64,000 bases of DNA from Ostrinia nubilalis (GCF_963855985.1 NC_087095.1:8008001-8072000); one strand, 5' to 3'. Shown: positions 33,723 through 45,920, numbered from the stretch's first letter. Program-made: numbers and translations. The notes: generated from the letters alone by a model not told the origin.

Positions 33723-35206
33723 GTAATCGCCGGTACTGTGAATATTTCGAAATGACCCGAGTGGCTTGAGGCATGCAGTTGAGTTGAAGAAAAGTTCAAG
33801 GCACATCGATGATGCACCAACTTATACATCACAGAATAACGATCTTAAAGATGTTGTTATAAAGACTATAGTTGCATGGTCAGTAAGTTTTGTTTCCAGT
33901 TCTGAACCAGGATGGATGAGGCTCATTATATGTTTTGTGTTACCGGTTTCGGTGTGTCTTATTGCTATGTAATACAATATTTGAGACGCAAATTCCAGTA
34001 TTAAAAGCTCGAAGCATATCTGTATAATCTATGCGAATGTAGTCGGTTAAAAGGGCAGAAAGTTCAGTGTCGCGGAAAATCAAGAGCGGTCAAATCCTCT
34101 GTACTTTAAATGACTTCAAAAAGAAATAGTCTTATGTATGTTCATCCGTGAGTTTTTAATGGGCTTGGAAACCTCATATTTATTTCAGAAAGACCGTAAT
34201 CAAATTAGGTTCTTTACGTTAATTGTGTTTCCTTGAAATTGTCTAATCGATTATCCGAATTTGTTCAGACGTGACCTACCAATATGAGTATTAAAACTGA
34301 TGATCCGTAGCCTCGACCATAAACAATAAACGCAAGCGTGCATTTACTTATGCAATTGCATTCAAATTATATTAATAAAATGACCTTGCAATGAAACTTT
34401 TGCTGACTAACGATAAATACGTTCATATAATGCATCGGACTTTAAACTGGCCGTAAAATATTATTAGATTTATTCTGGTAATCCATCAATTTAACTATTT
34501 GTGGCCCCAAATAAAGACAAAAAACGCCTTTCAAATTACTTTAAAAGGCATCCCAGACATTATAAAGAATAAAATGAGTTTGGGAACACAGCAGGTAGCG
34601 AATTCCCTAGATCGGCTTATGAACTAGCTATTTTGTAATATTAAAGCGGTTCTTTGTCTTAAAAAATGTTTATTAAGCAAGAAAAGCAAGTCTTTTGTTG
34701 TAAGAAACCTCTCACCACTTCGAAACACTCAGATGTTCCAAGTGGGTAGCTAATTGATGCTCTTCTCAGATGGGCCAAGTTGTGGCGAGAAACAATTTCC
34801 ACCTTAAACTCAGAGACAAGGTGTTAAATATTTCATATAAAGTCATACGCGACGAAGTTTCAGCCGTTACAAAGCGGTAAGTAAGTGCAGAGGACAAATG
34901 ATAAGATTTAAGCATCTAAAGACAGTCTGATTTGACTGTTAAAATAATGTTACATGAAAATTATTAATCCAAAAAGGTTGAAGAAAAAACAAAAAACAAT
35001 CTCTGCATTGCTCCCTGAAGATCTTTTGTCTATGAGAAGTTGTTAATTCATAAGAACAAAGTGAAAAGAACAAATGGTGTCCAATTTCTAATTAATACTT
35101 TTTCTATTCTCGTAGAAAATCTGACTGGGTATCGAATCAGTCTTGCGCTGCCCACATCCAGGTGCTTCCCGCGATCTTCGTAAGATCATCGGTTCACCGA
35201 GTTTGA
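33723..35206. other. No gene recognised
   Basis: About 1.5 kb with only short open frames and no recognisable repeat boundary. Confidence 0.5.
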
Positions 35207-35380
35207 GAAAAATACGAACGGGCAGGCCTCCTACTAGGTGGACCAACGATCTGGTAAAGGTCGCGGGAAGAGCCTGGATTCGGGCAGCGCAGGACCGTTA
35301 ATTGTGGAAAACCTTGGGGATGCCTTTGTTCAGCAGTGGACGTCATTTGGCTGAAACGAACGAACGAACGATTTATACAA
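35207..35380 (+). pseudogene. RTE-like LINE C-terminus with (GAAC)n tail
   Basis: The frame encodes GRPPTRWTNDLVKVAGRAW, then AAQDR and a stop codon within the otherwise conserved C-terminus. A one-base shift separates it from the QQWTS-type end. The 3' tail is GAAACGAACGAACGAACGA (about 35354-35373). Same family as 3267-3422, but with a GAAC rather than an ATG tail, so it may be a subfamily. Confidence 0.75.
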
Positions 35381-36930
35381 TCGTCAAGTGTAACTGTCAA
35401 GTCGAGTAGGATTTGTTCTGCATAGTATACAGAGCATTTGAGATCTCACTCAGTGGCTCAGCCACGCCAGCGATGTAGATGCGGTTGCGTATTCAGCCCG
35501 CAGTTGGCGCTGCAGGGTTGCCTTAGCAAAGTTATTATTTTTTTCTATTCAAAGTTAATTTTAGGTGGTGAAAATCGATTTATTGGATGAAGTGTGGACA
35601 GTTATGGTACTGTAAATTAGAAACATATTAACCTAAAAAAGTCAAGGAAAGAAAAAGAACTGAACTTAAACAACGTCTCTCTGAACCAGCTGAGAGTGTC
35701 TTCTGAACCATTTCATATTCAGTAGAAGTACGAGTGTTCCTTACACATTGTCATATAGTTAGATAAAGGTAATTTTATTCACACGACATAATATTACGAT
35801 GTTTTGAATGGTAAACTGAAAATTTTGAAAATTTCATTGCATTTTGCTTGAATTTGATTGTGTAACTTATGAACTCCATTGGCTGTAAAATTCTGCCTCT
35901 AAGGCCAACCAAAATTTCTATTCATAGATTTTTTGTACCAAGCATACCTATTGCGTGTTAGCGGGCAATTTGTGCCTACTTTGTCCATTTTTTATTAAGT
36001 CTATAATCATAGGAACCTTGTGACAACCTTGAATTGGCTGCAGCGTGATATGCTTGCGAGGCACACGCCCGCCGACGTGCCTCCAGCTTCGTGAAAATGC
36101 TCCTTTCAACATTAAACTATGTTAATACTGTCAGTTTAAATTAACCTCGAAACTAAGAACTGTTGTCATTTTAAGTGACTATTAATTCTGACAACCCTGA
36201 TCAGCATATCTTAAGAAGAAAACAATTTAAATATAAATACGTTCGTATTGTCGTGTCTGTGTTTACAAGGGGACTTTTCAAATCGCATAAAACGGATCTT
36301 TTGTTAGCCCTGAAACCGATTTTCGATCTTTGTTTGAGTGTAACAAATCCCATTCGATACTTGCATGAATTTGCGCTCTATTTTGATCTTCGACGGCAAC
36401 TTACGAATATTAAACTGCTGAATATATTTCTATGTACGAACTCTTAGTTTATATTCTAGCAGTGTTAGAAAGTGGTGATATCGTCAGTTTCTTTAGCGAA
36501 TGGCTATGTAGTGTTGCGATTTATTATTCTGGCAGTGGCCGACCGACGGCCGTGGAATAATAAGCCGAGGCTTCAAATCTGTGTGGATGTAGAAAGATTT
36601 AGCTTAACAATGACTAATAGATTTTGCGTGGAGTGACAACGTTCAGCAACAATTATTCTACCTTTCACTGAGTCTGTGTCATCTGCACTTCACTAACGTA
36701 TCTAAAAAGTAAGTCTTAAAACTCACTAATACGTTCTTCACTGACGTTATTTGTGCAGCAATTAAAACATTTGTTGACTAATTTTATTATTCGTGTGATG
36801 AAGACGAAAAGTGACGTAATGTATCAAATGTTTGTCGAATCGGATTAAGATAATTGATTGAATACTCGTACCTTCAGAAGAAAATCAATTGATATCAAAC
36901 TGCCGACCGTGTTTGTAGAAAATAATTCAA
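35381..36930. other. No gene recognised upstream of the LINE ORF
   Basis: A 90-codon frame (36175-36447) has no endonuclease motif, so I see no 5' part of the LINE here. A hairpin (36521-36565; TTATTATTC mirrored by GAATAATAA, with CGGCC inside) is the only structured sequence. Confidence 0.45.
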
Positions 36931-38456
36931 TAGAATAATTATAGGGGCATATCCAAGTTGTCTGTGATTCCCAAACTCTTTGAGAAAATAATATTTGATT
37001 CTCTGTTTCCAGCTGTCAGACCCTTCTTAATTACCCAACAGCACGGCTTTATCGACAAGCGGTCCACTGAGACTAATCTGTGTGAATTCCTGGACCAAGT
37101 ACTCCACAGTATGGATAGAGGTTTTCAGGTGGACGCCGTGTATACCGATTATTCAAAATGTTTTGATAAAATCTCGCATACAATTTTGATAAGTAAACTA
37201 GAATATTTTGGTATACATGGCGATCTCCTGAGATGGCTGAAATCCTATCTCATGAACAGAACCCAAGCTGTCACACTGAAGGGTTACATGTCTAGTTTTA
37301 TACCAGCTCCTTCTGGGGTGCCTCAGGGCTCTCACCTCGGACCGTTATTGTTTAACATTTTTATAAATGACGTGGTAGATTGCTTTCGACACTCCAATTG
37401 TCTCCTATTCGCAGATGATACAAAAATTTATACAGTAGTAAAATCTTTGGAGGACTGTTTCGCCTTGCAAGAAGATATAAAGCGATTGTGTGACTATTGT
37501 GTTAAAAATAGGTTGTTTCTCAATATTGATAAATGCTGTGTAATCACTTACAGTAGAAAAAAACGTCCATTACAATTTAATTATACAATTTTTGGCCAAA
37601 ATCTTAAGCGATCGACCGAGGTGAGAGACCTAGGCATAATACTGGACAGTGAATTGTTGTTTTCTTCGCACATAAACAAAATCACTTCTAAGGCATATCA
37701 GTTGTTGGGGTTTATTTTTAGACAAGGTCGGGAATTTACTAATGTCTATACTCTAATACTGCTGTATAATGTCCTGGTCAGATCACAGCTCGAATATGCG
37801 TCGACTGTCTGGAATCCCCAGTATCTTATATATATAAACTCAATTGAAAAGATTCAAAACAAATTTATACGGAGAATGAGATATAAATTTCGAGGAGACT
37901 TTGACGCTGACAGCGTTGTGTCTCTTGCTTTGCGAAGAGAACACTGCGATCAACTTTTATTGTACAAAGTTGTTAATGGCTATGTTGACTCGCCCTACCT
38001 TTTGAGTAAGGTTTTGTTGCGATGTCCGAGAGCGAACATGAGGTCATGTGATTCATTTGCCATTTCTTCTTGCCGTACTAATTATGCGATGAACCGATTT
38101 ATTCTAAGATCAATGAAATTGTATAACTCCAAATACTGTCACTTAGATATTTTCAGCCTAAAACCAAACAAATTTAGGTCGTTGTTAAAACAGTAATTAC
38201 CTAACTATTTATTGTTTTAACAACGATGCGATATTTCGAGTTTAAATTAATTGCCAAGTCATAGTACTGTATTTAACATAGAATCTAAAAAATTTATTTT
38301 CTTTTTCTGTTTCTGTTTACTCAATTTTTAAAAACGATACCTATGTATAAACTATTTGTGAAAACTATTTTGGCAAATGTGAAGTTTAATTGGTAACTCT
38401 ATATGTGTTATAGAATGCTGTTTGTTTTCCTAACAATAAAATAAATAAATAAAATA
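36931..38456 (+). mobile_element. Jockey-like LINE, 5' truncated, with TAAA-repeat tail
   Basis: The element consists of a reverse transcriptase reading frame (36934-38196), a 3' untranslated region of about 240 bp and a tail of ATAAAATAAATAAATAAAAT (about 38436-38456). The 5' end is abrupt: an in-frame stop precedes the first RT block, and no apurinic endonuclease domain is found upstream. No target duplication could be identified. Truncation at the 5' end is normal for LINE insertions. Confidence 0.8.
36934..38196 (+). CDS. Non-LTR reverse transcriptase domain, intact frame, no N-terminus
   Basis: The frame is open for about 420 codons after a TAG at 36931. It starts with NNYRGISKLSVIPKLFEKI, the conserved YRPIS region. 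Counting from TTG at 36958, block A is YTDYSKCFD at residues 62-70 (catalytic Asp present), block B is SGVPQGS at 119-125, and block C is FADD at 151-154 (both catalytic Asp present). A C-terminal RSQLEYASTVWNPQY motif, typical of Jockey-group LINEs, follows. There are no internal stops or frameshifts in 1.26 kb, so the copy is younger than the other LINE remnants here. It lacks the endonuclease domain and a proper start codon and so is not autonomous. It would act in reverse transcription of its own RNA. Confidence 0.85.
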   Translation, partial: NNYRGISKLSVIPKLFEKIIFDSLFPAVRPFLITQQHGFIDKRSTETNLCEFLDQVLHSMDRGFQVDAVYTDYSKCFDKISHTILISKLEYFGIHGDLLRWLKSYLMNRTQAVTLKGYMSSFIPAPSGVPQGSHLGPLLFNIFINDVVDCFRHSNCLLFADDTKIYTVVKSLEDCFALQEDIKRLCDYCVKNRLFLNIDKCCVITYSRKKRPLQFNYTIFGQNLKRSTEVRDLGIILDSELLFSSHINKITSKAYQLLGFIFRQGREFTNVYTLILLYNVLVRSQLEYASTVWNPQYLIYINSIEKIQNKFIRRMRYKFRGDFDADSVVSLALRREHCDQLLLYKVVNGYVDSPYLLSKVLLRCPRANMRSCDSFAISSCRTNYAMNRFILRSMKLYNSKYCHLDIFSLKPNKFRSLLKQ

Positions 38457-40691
38457 GAAAACAACACGTATGTCGGCGTATAGTCACGTATCTGAGGTGT
38501 GGTTGCCTTCTATCAGGTACGTGAGAATATTCGTCTTAACCTTATTTATGTGTTTGAGATATTTGCTGGTTTTGAAATAACCGCGGTGCGTGCGCGCTGA
38601 TTGCCACTTCCTTGGTGTGAAATCGGTAAGCGAGTTATAAGAGATCACGTAACAACCAATTACATTTACTAATGGCATAGAAATAGGGCTGCTCAACTAT
38701 TATTTTTGATTTCGAAAACTTTGTATGTTAATTAATTACTCTGGCTGTCTGTTAAGAAATCATTCAATAATTTGAGGCCATTGAAACGTTTATTTTTTAA
38801 TTTTCATAGTAGGTACTCTCAAGTTATTTATCTTTTACTGATCCTATCCATCAATGGATAAAAAAGTAGCAACAAGCTTTTGGTTGCGAAAATCACAAGA
38901 TATCAATTTATGAAAGACACAATATAGTTTTTGATGGAATTAACGTGGACAAGATATTGGAAAAGCTAAAAGGCCGGGTTTTATGTTTCGTTCAACGAAA
39001 GATTACGTAAAATAAGAGTGGAAAATAATAGACGGAAAATTTTACAATAAAAAGGAGGCGAGATATTTTTCTGACAATAGAATCTTACGCTTCGCCGCGA
39101 AAAGGTCAAGGGATTATGTGCTATTATTTTTCCCGTGAGTCTAGCTTGTGGCAATTTTGGAAATTGTAAATTTGCGAGAGTGGTTTAATATTGACGCTGC
39201 ACAGAGGCTAGACTCGATTGAAGTATGGGCATGCCTTCGAATAACTTTGTGCATATTGCCTTGAGGTTGCTATTCCAGCGGCGCTGCAGTGATTAATGCT
39301 CATCTATGTATAATTTTAGAAATATGCTGTTGATGCTGTCCCAAAATATGCTTTGGCACGGCTCTACCGTCTAATCGTGTAACTTGCTAATTTTGAAAGT
39401 CAGTCGTAGCTTTGCTAATCAATTGAGTGGTTAGACACACGCTATGTTAATTTTACATTCGGAAACATGTAAGGTCAGAAAGACAATTTTAATAACTAAA
39501 TCTCAGAGACAAAAAGGCAGGCATTCAAAACTTTTAATTCTATTCACCGTTCCTACTTTTACAACGTTAGCTAGTTAGAGAAACATATTCTTGTAGTTAT
39601 TTATTTACATAATATTGTTCTAACACTATATTTTATGAACTAGAAGACAACACTATGTAATTTCTAGCTGACTTGTATTAGCAAATTATGGGTTAACAAT
39701 AAATTTAGTTCCGTGGTTTCTATTTGAACTCCTACAGTGGACCGGTTTCAACGACATTCCGCTCTGAGGCCGACTAGTGACAAATAATCACATACTTTGT
39801 TGAATATGTATAAGGATTAAGGCATGTATGATCGTTTAGAAAGCTGTTGGCTGACAACACAATAATAGAGCATGGTGAAGCAATTAGTAACACTATGTAA
39901 GGTCAGATTAGCATCTTTGTAATGAATGATTTAACAAAGAATTAGTAGTACTTTTCTTCGGTTGATTAATTACAGCTTACAAACTGCAATCCTTGTTGAG
40001 AGTTTGACAGCGTTATAATTATCTGCATTGAACTTTAAAACAGTCAGAAGTCGGAAATTTAGTTATAAAATCAATCAGTCAATTAATAAAAAAATAGATT
40101 TTGTATTGTTGTTAACTTTTGTATTTTATTTTTAATCAAATTCAGGAAGGCGTGCGAGTTAACTGTTACGTTAATTACACTTTTGAATAGTTACATTAAT
40201 TATAAGCGTTACCTAATTCCAGACTGGGTAAAACTTGTGATTATATTCTAGCAAAACTATCGCTCGGAAAATGTAGAGAAGAGTTTTAAGCCTAACTTCG
40301 GCATAGTTGTAAGCTCTACATGGTACGAAGAATGTAGGAGTTGTAAAGTTGGGCGCATTGTCGCTACATTCCTGCGGCAGCAAGGCCGTCTTGTGAAGGG
40401 AGCTGAGACCCAGCTGCCGAGTAATTCTAGATCAAAACCGACGCTTTGTTTGCACTTCCTTGAAGCTAAACCAGTTTTGAAAACTTTTTGTGCTTTTTTG
40501 AGAACTTTTTTCAAGAGGTTATTAACTTGTCTGTAGGTCGGTTTAAGTTTGCTCAATGGTAGCTGGGATCTTTGTATTTATTTAAATTGTAACAGACAAA
40601 ATTAACCATCGACTAAATCGAAAAACTACTATCGATTATAAACACACATTAAGCGTATGTTGGCTTTTTCAACTGAAAACTTTGGTTCTGA
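38457..40691. other. No gene recognised
   Basis: Open frames at 38484-38696 and 40257-40556 (minus, 99 codons) lack recognisable domains. No bounded repeat was seen. Confidence 0.45.
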
Positions 40692-41387
40692 ATCAGTTCA
40701 ATCAATCCAATTTGTTTGAGAAACATATTGCGCACAGAAGCCGCTCGTGAAATTTTGTGTTATGATAACGTAGCTTTCGACCTTATTCGTCAAGATTATA
40801 TCAAACTTTTACTTAAGCATGTTATACCTATACTACAACTTTTCACACTCACTTTCACATTTAAATGGGATTTTCATGTAGGTACGAGTCCAAGTAAGGT
40901 TATTCTGGGACTGATCATCATAAGTGAACTTTATTTATTCTTCACTGTTCGTGAAAGAGTTAATCATCATAACGATAGCATTTTCATTCTACGATTGGAT
41001 TTTATAAGAAAAATTCTGCAATTGACAAAAACAAATATATCCATTACACTAATAAAATACGATGTTACCTGTCATCTCTTTAAACATAATCGAGATAAAA
41101 AATATTACATCCAATCGTTGGTTGATAAAATTAAATCGGAAATGTCAATTTCGTCTTCTACAATTTCATTTATTGGTGCGTGTTGGTATTTTTTTAATTG
41201 TATTGTTGCTGGTTGTCATTTTACAAGAACATCGGCACTAATTGGTTTCATTATGATGTTTTCTTCGGCCGCATTTATTGCGAATGCCGGTTTTTGTCTC
41301 TGGTATAAAATAATGCAATCGCAACTAACGCTCGGTTGTTTTCCCGCGCTGCGGCGCCGAACTTGTGGATTTAGGATTTTTATCTGA
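40692..41387 (+). CDS. Unrecognised multi-pass membrane protein reading frame (possible terminal exon)
   Basis: An open frame runs from the stop at 40689-40691 to the TGA at 41385-41387, giving 223 residues if counted from TTG at 40716. I do not recognise the family. Four hydrophobic segments suit membrane spans: residues about 33-50, 60-77, 149-166 and 173-196. The first in-frame ATG is only at residue 143. TTTGTTTGAG (40711-40720) could be a splice acceptor, so this may be a 3' exon of a larger gene. Insect chemoreceptors have similar size and topology, but I cannot see their C-terminal signature. No upstream exon was found. It could be chance or a decayed gene. Confidence 0.4.
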   Translation: MSSINPICLRNILRTEAAREILCYDNVAFDLIRQDYIKLLLKHVIPILQLFTLTFTFKWDFHVGTSPSKVILGLIIISELYLFFTVRERVNHHNDSIFILRLDFIRKILQLTKTNISITLIKYDVTCHLFKHNRDKKYYIQSLVDKIKSEMSISSSTISFIGACWYFFNCIVAGCHFTRTSALIGFIMMFSSAAFIANAGFCLWYKIMQSQLTLGCFPALRRRTCGFRIFI

Positions 41388-42753
41388 ATCTACTAATCTG
41401 AAAGCTACTAGCTTCTTCCTGCGTCTTTGCCTGCGTGGCTTATGATAAATTATATCCTACTATGCTATTGTGATAAACATTCAGCGTTAGTAGTGGTATC
41501 TAAAAAACATCTTCACAAAATAATGCGTTTTATAGATTTTTATCGTTATTTAGTAATTTCAGCATTTCAAGTAGGTAAAATTTTACTTATTTAATTATGA
41601 ATAAAACCAATGCATCCCACTTACACCTAAACTAAATAGAATAAGGGCTTAATACATTTTATGATGATTCAAGAGAAATCAGTGCAGCAGCGTCCAGCAA
41701 TGATCTGAAAGCTTCATAGTTATTATGTATTTGAATCCAACAGTATAACTGGCCATAAATTCTCGTTAAATACCTTCATAAATTAAATAAATCTCCGTCG
41801 CCCGTAGCGAGCGCCGTGGTAGGCACCGTTACACCTCAATTCAAGATTCCTAAATTATGCGGGTTCGTATGCAAATTACTTGGACACTTGGACACCGACT
41901 GGTTCTAACCACTTCGTTTGGAAGTGACAAAACCTTCACTGTTTCTAGTTTTCAGGTCATGTGACGCAAACAATTTCACGCGGGCGCGCTAATGCTCGAA
42001 AAACGAGTTATTTTGACTTTTTTTTTGTGACTCACTAAGTGGGCTAAAAGTAAGAATTGTGGTGTTCGATCCTGTCTCGAGTGACATGACGTAATTATGG
42101 CCACATAATGCTTCTTTAACTTTTTTAAACGACATTGATGTCAAATAATAGTTGATTGTACACCCTAGTAGGTACCTACTTTAAATTTTTATTGCAAATT
42201 CGGACTTATTGCAACTAGATAGAGTGCCACAGTGTAGCTTGACGAACTGCCATCTTCATAAATTCACTGTGTAAATAGCTCGTTCAATTTACTTGCAAGA
42301 ACAGCTTTCAGCGAGTTACTGAAAGCACTGATATTAAAAGGGTATCACCATTGTATTTTGAGTCTTGTCACTGTGGAAATAGGGTAGATAGGATAGTCGA
42401 GTGGATTGTTCTCTTTAAGAGCGGAAGAGCGGATTGTAGCGGGATAATCGAATTCATTAGCACTCATTGTGCTCTAAATAGTGCGGAAGGATGAACTTAC
42501 TCTACCGGTATATTGTCGATGACAAGGAAAACTTTCCATTTGCATATTTCTATCTCGGAACGTAAACTAGTACAATAATAATCTAAAGATTACAAAACGA
42601 TGGTTCAATGCCCGCAGAAAATGCGTTTCATCGTCGTAGCACCGTGGAAATTGTTAAGTCAACCTACTTTGAAAACTAATTTTAGAGCATCGAATATTGT
42701 AGTAAACTTAAATTAAAATGTAAAAAAAGTTTAAAAAAATGATGGCGAAAAAT
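41388..42753. other. No gene recognised, small repeat fragment at its start
   Basis: About 41406-41450 resembles the start of the interspersed repeat seen at 5492 and 16788 (CTAGCTTCTTCCTGCG, CTGCGTGGCT). The rest shows nothing supported. Confidence 0.45.
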
Positions 42754-42760
42754 AAAAAAA
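42754..42760 (-). terminator. Pol III terminator of tRNA-Arg
   Basis: Seven consecutive A on the plus strand correspond to a T7 run on the tRNA strand, starting 8 bp after the tRNA 3' end. That is the usual position for RNA polymerase III termination. Confidence 0.8.
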
Positions 42761-42767
42761 CGAATTG

Positions 42768-42840
42768 CGATCCTGCCAGGATTCGAACCTGGAATCTTCT
42801 GATCCGTAGTCAGACGCGTTATCCATTGCGCCACAGGACC
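42768..42840 (-). tRNA. tRNA-Arg (anticodon ACG)
   Basis: On the minus strand the 73-nt sequence folds as a complete cloverleaf. The acceptor stem is GGTCCTG with CAGGATC (one G-U pair), the D arm GCGC/GCGT, and the anticodon stem TCTGA/TCAGA closes a 7-base loop CTACGGA with anticodon ACG. The T arm contains GGTTCGAATCC. The discriminator base is G. The A box (TGGCGCAATGG) and B box (GGTTCGAATCC) are intact, and a T7 terminator follows. ACG (read as ICG) decodes CGT/CGC/CGA arginine codons. No intron. The 3' CCA is not encoded, as expected in eukaryotes. Unlike the SINE heads nearby it has no degenerate stem, so it is very likely a functional gene. Confidence 0.95.
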
Positions 42841-43484
42841 CTTGTTGCAAGCGACGAAATAAGCAATCATTTACTGGCCGCCTTCTAAATACGACAAAAG
42901 ACGATCGTAGTTATTTTTTCGCCAGCGTTTGTTTTGTTTTCTTTCTTTGGCCAGCTCAGTTAAAATATTGAACGAAGACCGACGGTATTTCTCACGCCTA
43001 CGTTTTCAAACGAAAAAGTTTGGCCCACTATTTTATTACATTACACGAATAAAAAAGCTACTTAGATTGCATAATTATGTCACATTTATATGAATAAAGA
43101 CAATTTTTAAGTGTATTTCTGCAAACTAGTATATTATTAGTTACATTTATGATATATGTATTAAGTAATTAGCAAAGATAAGAGCGCTAGAGAAAACTTT
43201 ATCTTACCAATTATCATAAAGAGTTACGTAGGCAAAGACCAAGGATAAAGTACAGTACAGACATGCAAATGTTTTTTTATTCAATTTGCAATCGTAAAAA
43301 TAAGTGTCACTGCATTAATAGTGGCCTATTTCGCAACTCTTCTATTAACGTTTCAGCGAATGCCGAACGTGTTGAAAGTTAGCGCACGCGATGTCCGGCG
43401 CATGACCTGCTTAGTATAACGGGTCGGTTGCCGTACAACCGTTGCTCGCGCGCAGATGTATCGCCACGGGTTATATAAGGTAAA
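42841..43484. other. No gene recognised
   Basis: A GC-richer patch at about 43370-43470 has no interpretable structure. Confidence 0.45.
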
Positions 43485-43945
43485 AATAAACAGATGACGA
43501 TAGGGACAGAGGCTTCTTCTTCGGCCCATTCCCAATTTATTTGTGGTCGGCCCTTCTAATCATGCGTCTCCAGGCGGCTCGGTCCTAGGTCGTCTCACTG
43601 TTGACTTGGGCCTCTTTAAGGTCCTTATTTACTATGGATATCCATGTGATTCGGGGTATTCTTCATCTCTGGGTTCAGTTTGGATGTCTAACACTTTTCT
43701 GGTCATAATATGGTCGGGTGGTCGCCTCATAACGTGTCCGTACCACCACGTAGGGACAGAGGCAGAGGCGATTAAAATTAACAAACGACGATCGGGATAG
43801 ATCAAAAAGTCAGTAAGAAAGATAGTTGGGAAAGAGTTTAGTAAAATAAACAAGTGGTGATCGGGATGGAGTTGTTGCTATTAACAGGTGACGATCGAGA
43901 TAGTTTCAAAGGTGAAAAAAATAAACAAATGACGATTGGGAGTTG
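43485..43945 (+). repeat. Degenerate minisatellite, about five AACARRTGACGATCGGGATAG-like units
   Basis: Units occur at about 43485, 43777, 43844, 43881 and 43919, spaced 35-75 bp except where a LINE has been inserted between the first and second. Each unit reads roughly AATAAACAGRTGACGATCGG. The units are diverged, so the array is old. Confidence 0.5.
43514..43750 (-). mobile_element. LINE 3' fragment with 13-bp target duplication
   Basis: The minus strand encodes WWYGHVMRRPPDH and, in other frames, NKDLKEAQV and RAAWRRMIRRADHK, the C-terminal end of a lepidopteran non-LTR element, followed by a (GAA)n tail. The 13-bp sequence TAGGGACAGAGGC is directly repeated at 43501-43513 and 43751-43763, so the whole 237-bp insertion is defined. 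It is 5' truncated and frameshifted. Confidence 0.8.
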
Positions 43946-43950
43946 TGGTT

Positions 43951-45677
43951 GTGGCTAATTACGTGTAAAGGGTTAAGACGATTCGGAAGGTTATTCTCTC
44001 GTAGCAGATTGATAATAATTGAAGTTACAGCATGGCTAAGTAATCAAGAATGCTTTGAACTCTGTAAGCGATCTCTTCTAGATAACCTGGTATAAAAGGT
44101 TACATACATGATATGGGGTTTATAAAAGATTTTTCTCATAGATTGCACCCGTTAGCAACTTGTAAGGTAACGAAAAACGTAAAAAGATGATGAGTTGAAG
44201 ATGAACAAGAGCTGAAATGCCTCCTTCTTCATATTTTAGTACTTTACAGAAGAAGAAAAGTCAATACGTATCTTTTTATTTAACCTACTTTAAACTACTT
44301 TTGGCTTGTTTTAGCGTGTCTGACTTAAAACAGGTGACTCCGTTTGCTCGGTAATTTGTCATGCCTTTTACACGTTTCATACCATTTAATGTGAGCCAAT
44401 TCTTAGTATGAAGAGTGAAAATTCAGATATACCGGCAGCACTTTCACCCCAGCTGCAATTGGACCACACAATGTCGAGATTTTTAAAACTGAATGCCCGT
44501 TTCATTTTCACTATTCATTTTAATGAGATCTACGAGTATACGTGCAATTGTCTCGGTAATTATTGATATATTTTATCTTTTTTGTTTTATTTTATTTGTT
44601 TAATCTGTATTTCAGATGTGAAGATACAAATGACGGATTTAATGCCAATGAAAATTCGTCAAATCTATTCAAATAGTCATAACAGACGAACAATGTGAAT
44701 AAACTTACATAGAGTCGCATATAGGTGTTAATCGTAATTATGTAAGTGTAATGGATGAATTTCGTCATTTCAAAAATGGAATGCCCGTTTTAATTTCACT
44801 ATTATTTTATTATTATAATAAGATCATAACGTGCCATTGCAATTGTCTCAACTATAATTCATAATCACTTCAAATCGAACATCAAAATATAGTATGGGCC
44901 TAAGTCAACAATACTATCTTTTACGGTTCACTAACTCGCAACTAATCATTTACTAGATAGTGTGTTTTTCGTAACTTAATTGGAGAGCGGTTACGTCAAA
45001 CATAGACTTTATTGCCTATTTATTTAATATAGTTTATGAAATATTGATATTGATTTTACCTTGTGGTTCGTTAGGACATTCGTTCGCTGTGCGTTCAGCC
45101 GTTACTTTGGGCCATTTATTTCGAGGATTTATGACCCAGCCCACTGTTAACCATTTAAGTTCTTCAAAGCTTACAACCAGTACATGGTTTTAGTGAAGTT
45201 TTTGATTGATAGACGGATTTTTTATTTTGTATTATTGTAATACAAAAAGTACTCGACCGTGACTACTGTAATGAACCTACTCCTAACACACTTTTAGAAA
45301 AGTTGGAGAAGTTAAAGGGAATCTATGTTATGCTTAGTATAGTGCAAAAAATTACTTGAAAAAGGCAATTTTGGCGTGACTTTTATTATTAAAATGAAAA
45401 TGGTTCACGTGGAATTAAAAATTGGGCCGTTTGGAGTTAACAGTTTATTAAGAGCACACATAAATATTTTGACTGTGGAAAATTGTGTTGCGATGGTAAA
45501 TTTTACAGTAAATAATATTTTGTGATGTCTGCTATTAATAATGTTAACAGACGATTTGTTAATGGTACATTGAACTTTTATGATGTCCTTATTTGTGACG
45601 TAGGTACTTATTTGCCGGAATCATGTATTGCTGTGCTTATGTGTTTCGTGGTTACACACGCAATTAATGAATACAGT
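43951..45677. other. No gene; a diverged direct repeat
   Basis: Two related segments of about 80 bp lie at about 44488-44570 and 44778-44870. Both read GAATGCCCGTTT, then TTTCACTATT, then GTGCAATTGTCTC or GCAATTGTCTC. Nothing else is supported. Confidence 0.4.
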
Positions 45678-45855
45678 GTGCCTACCATGAGTTTACGTTA
45701 GGTGAGCTCGCTAGCGAATACGTCAAAAAATTCTATGAAGATTTTATTTCTTGAAAGTAGCCGCTAGGGGCGCTGCACAATATGTCATACATTTAAATGT
45801 CATTTTTTTACGCAGTCGCTAGCGAGCACACCTAACGTAAACTCATGGTAGGCAC
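45678..45855. mobile_element. 178-bp MITE
   Basis: Near-perfect inverted ends of about 38 bp start GTGCCTACCATGAGTTTACG at 45678, with the complement ending at 45855. The inner arms share GCTCGCTAGCGA, and the centre is AT-rich. A clear target duplication is not seen, so the superfamily is unassigned. Confidence 0.75.
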
Positions 45856-45920
45856 TCAGATAGTATTATGTATTGCCATGTACTTATATTCGATTCACTA
45901 GTCATTCAATAACCCTTATT

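Noticed and set aside
36175..36447. A 90-codon frame upstream of the LINE, considered as its endonuclease domain
   Set aside because: No endonuclease motif is visible and the frame is separated from the RT frame by several hundred bases with stops.
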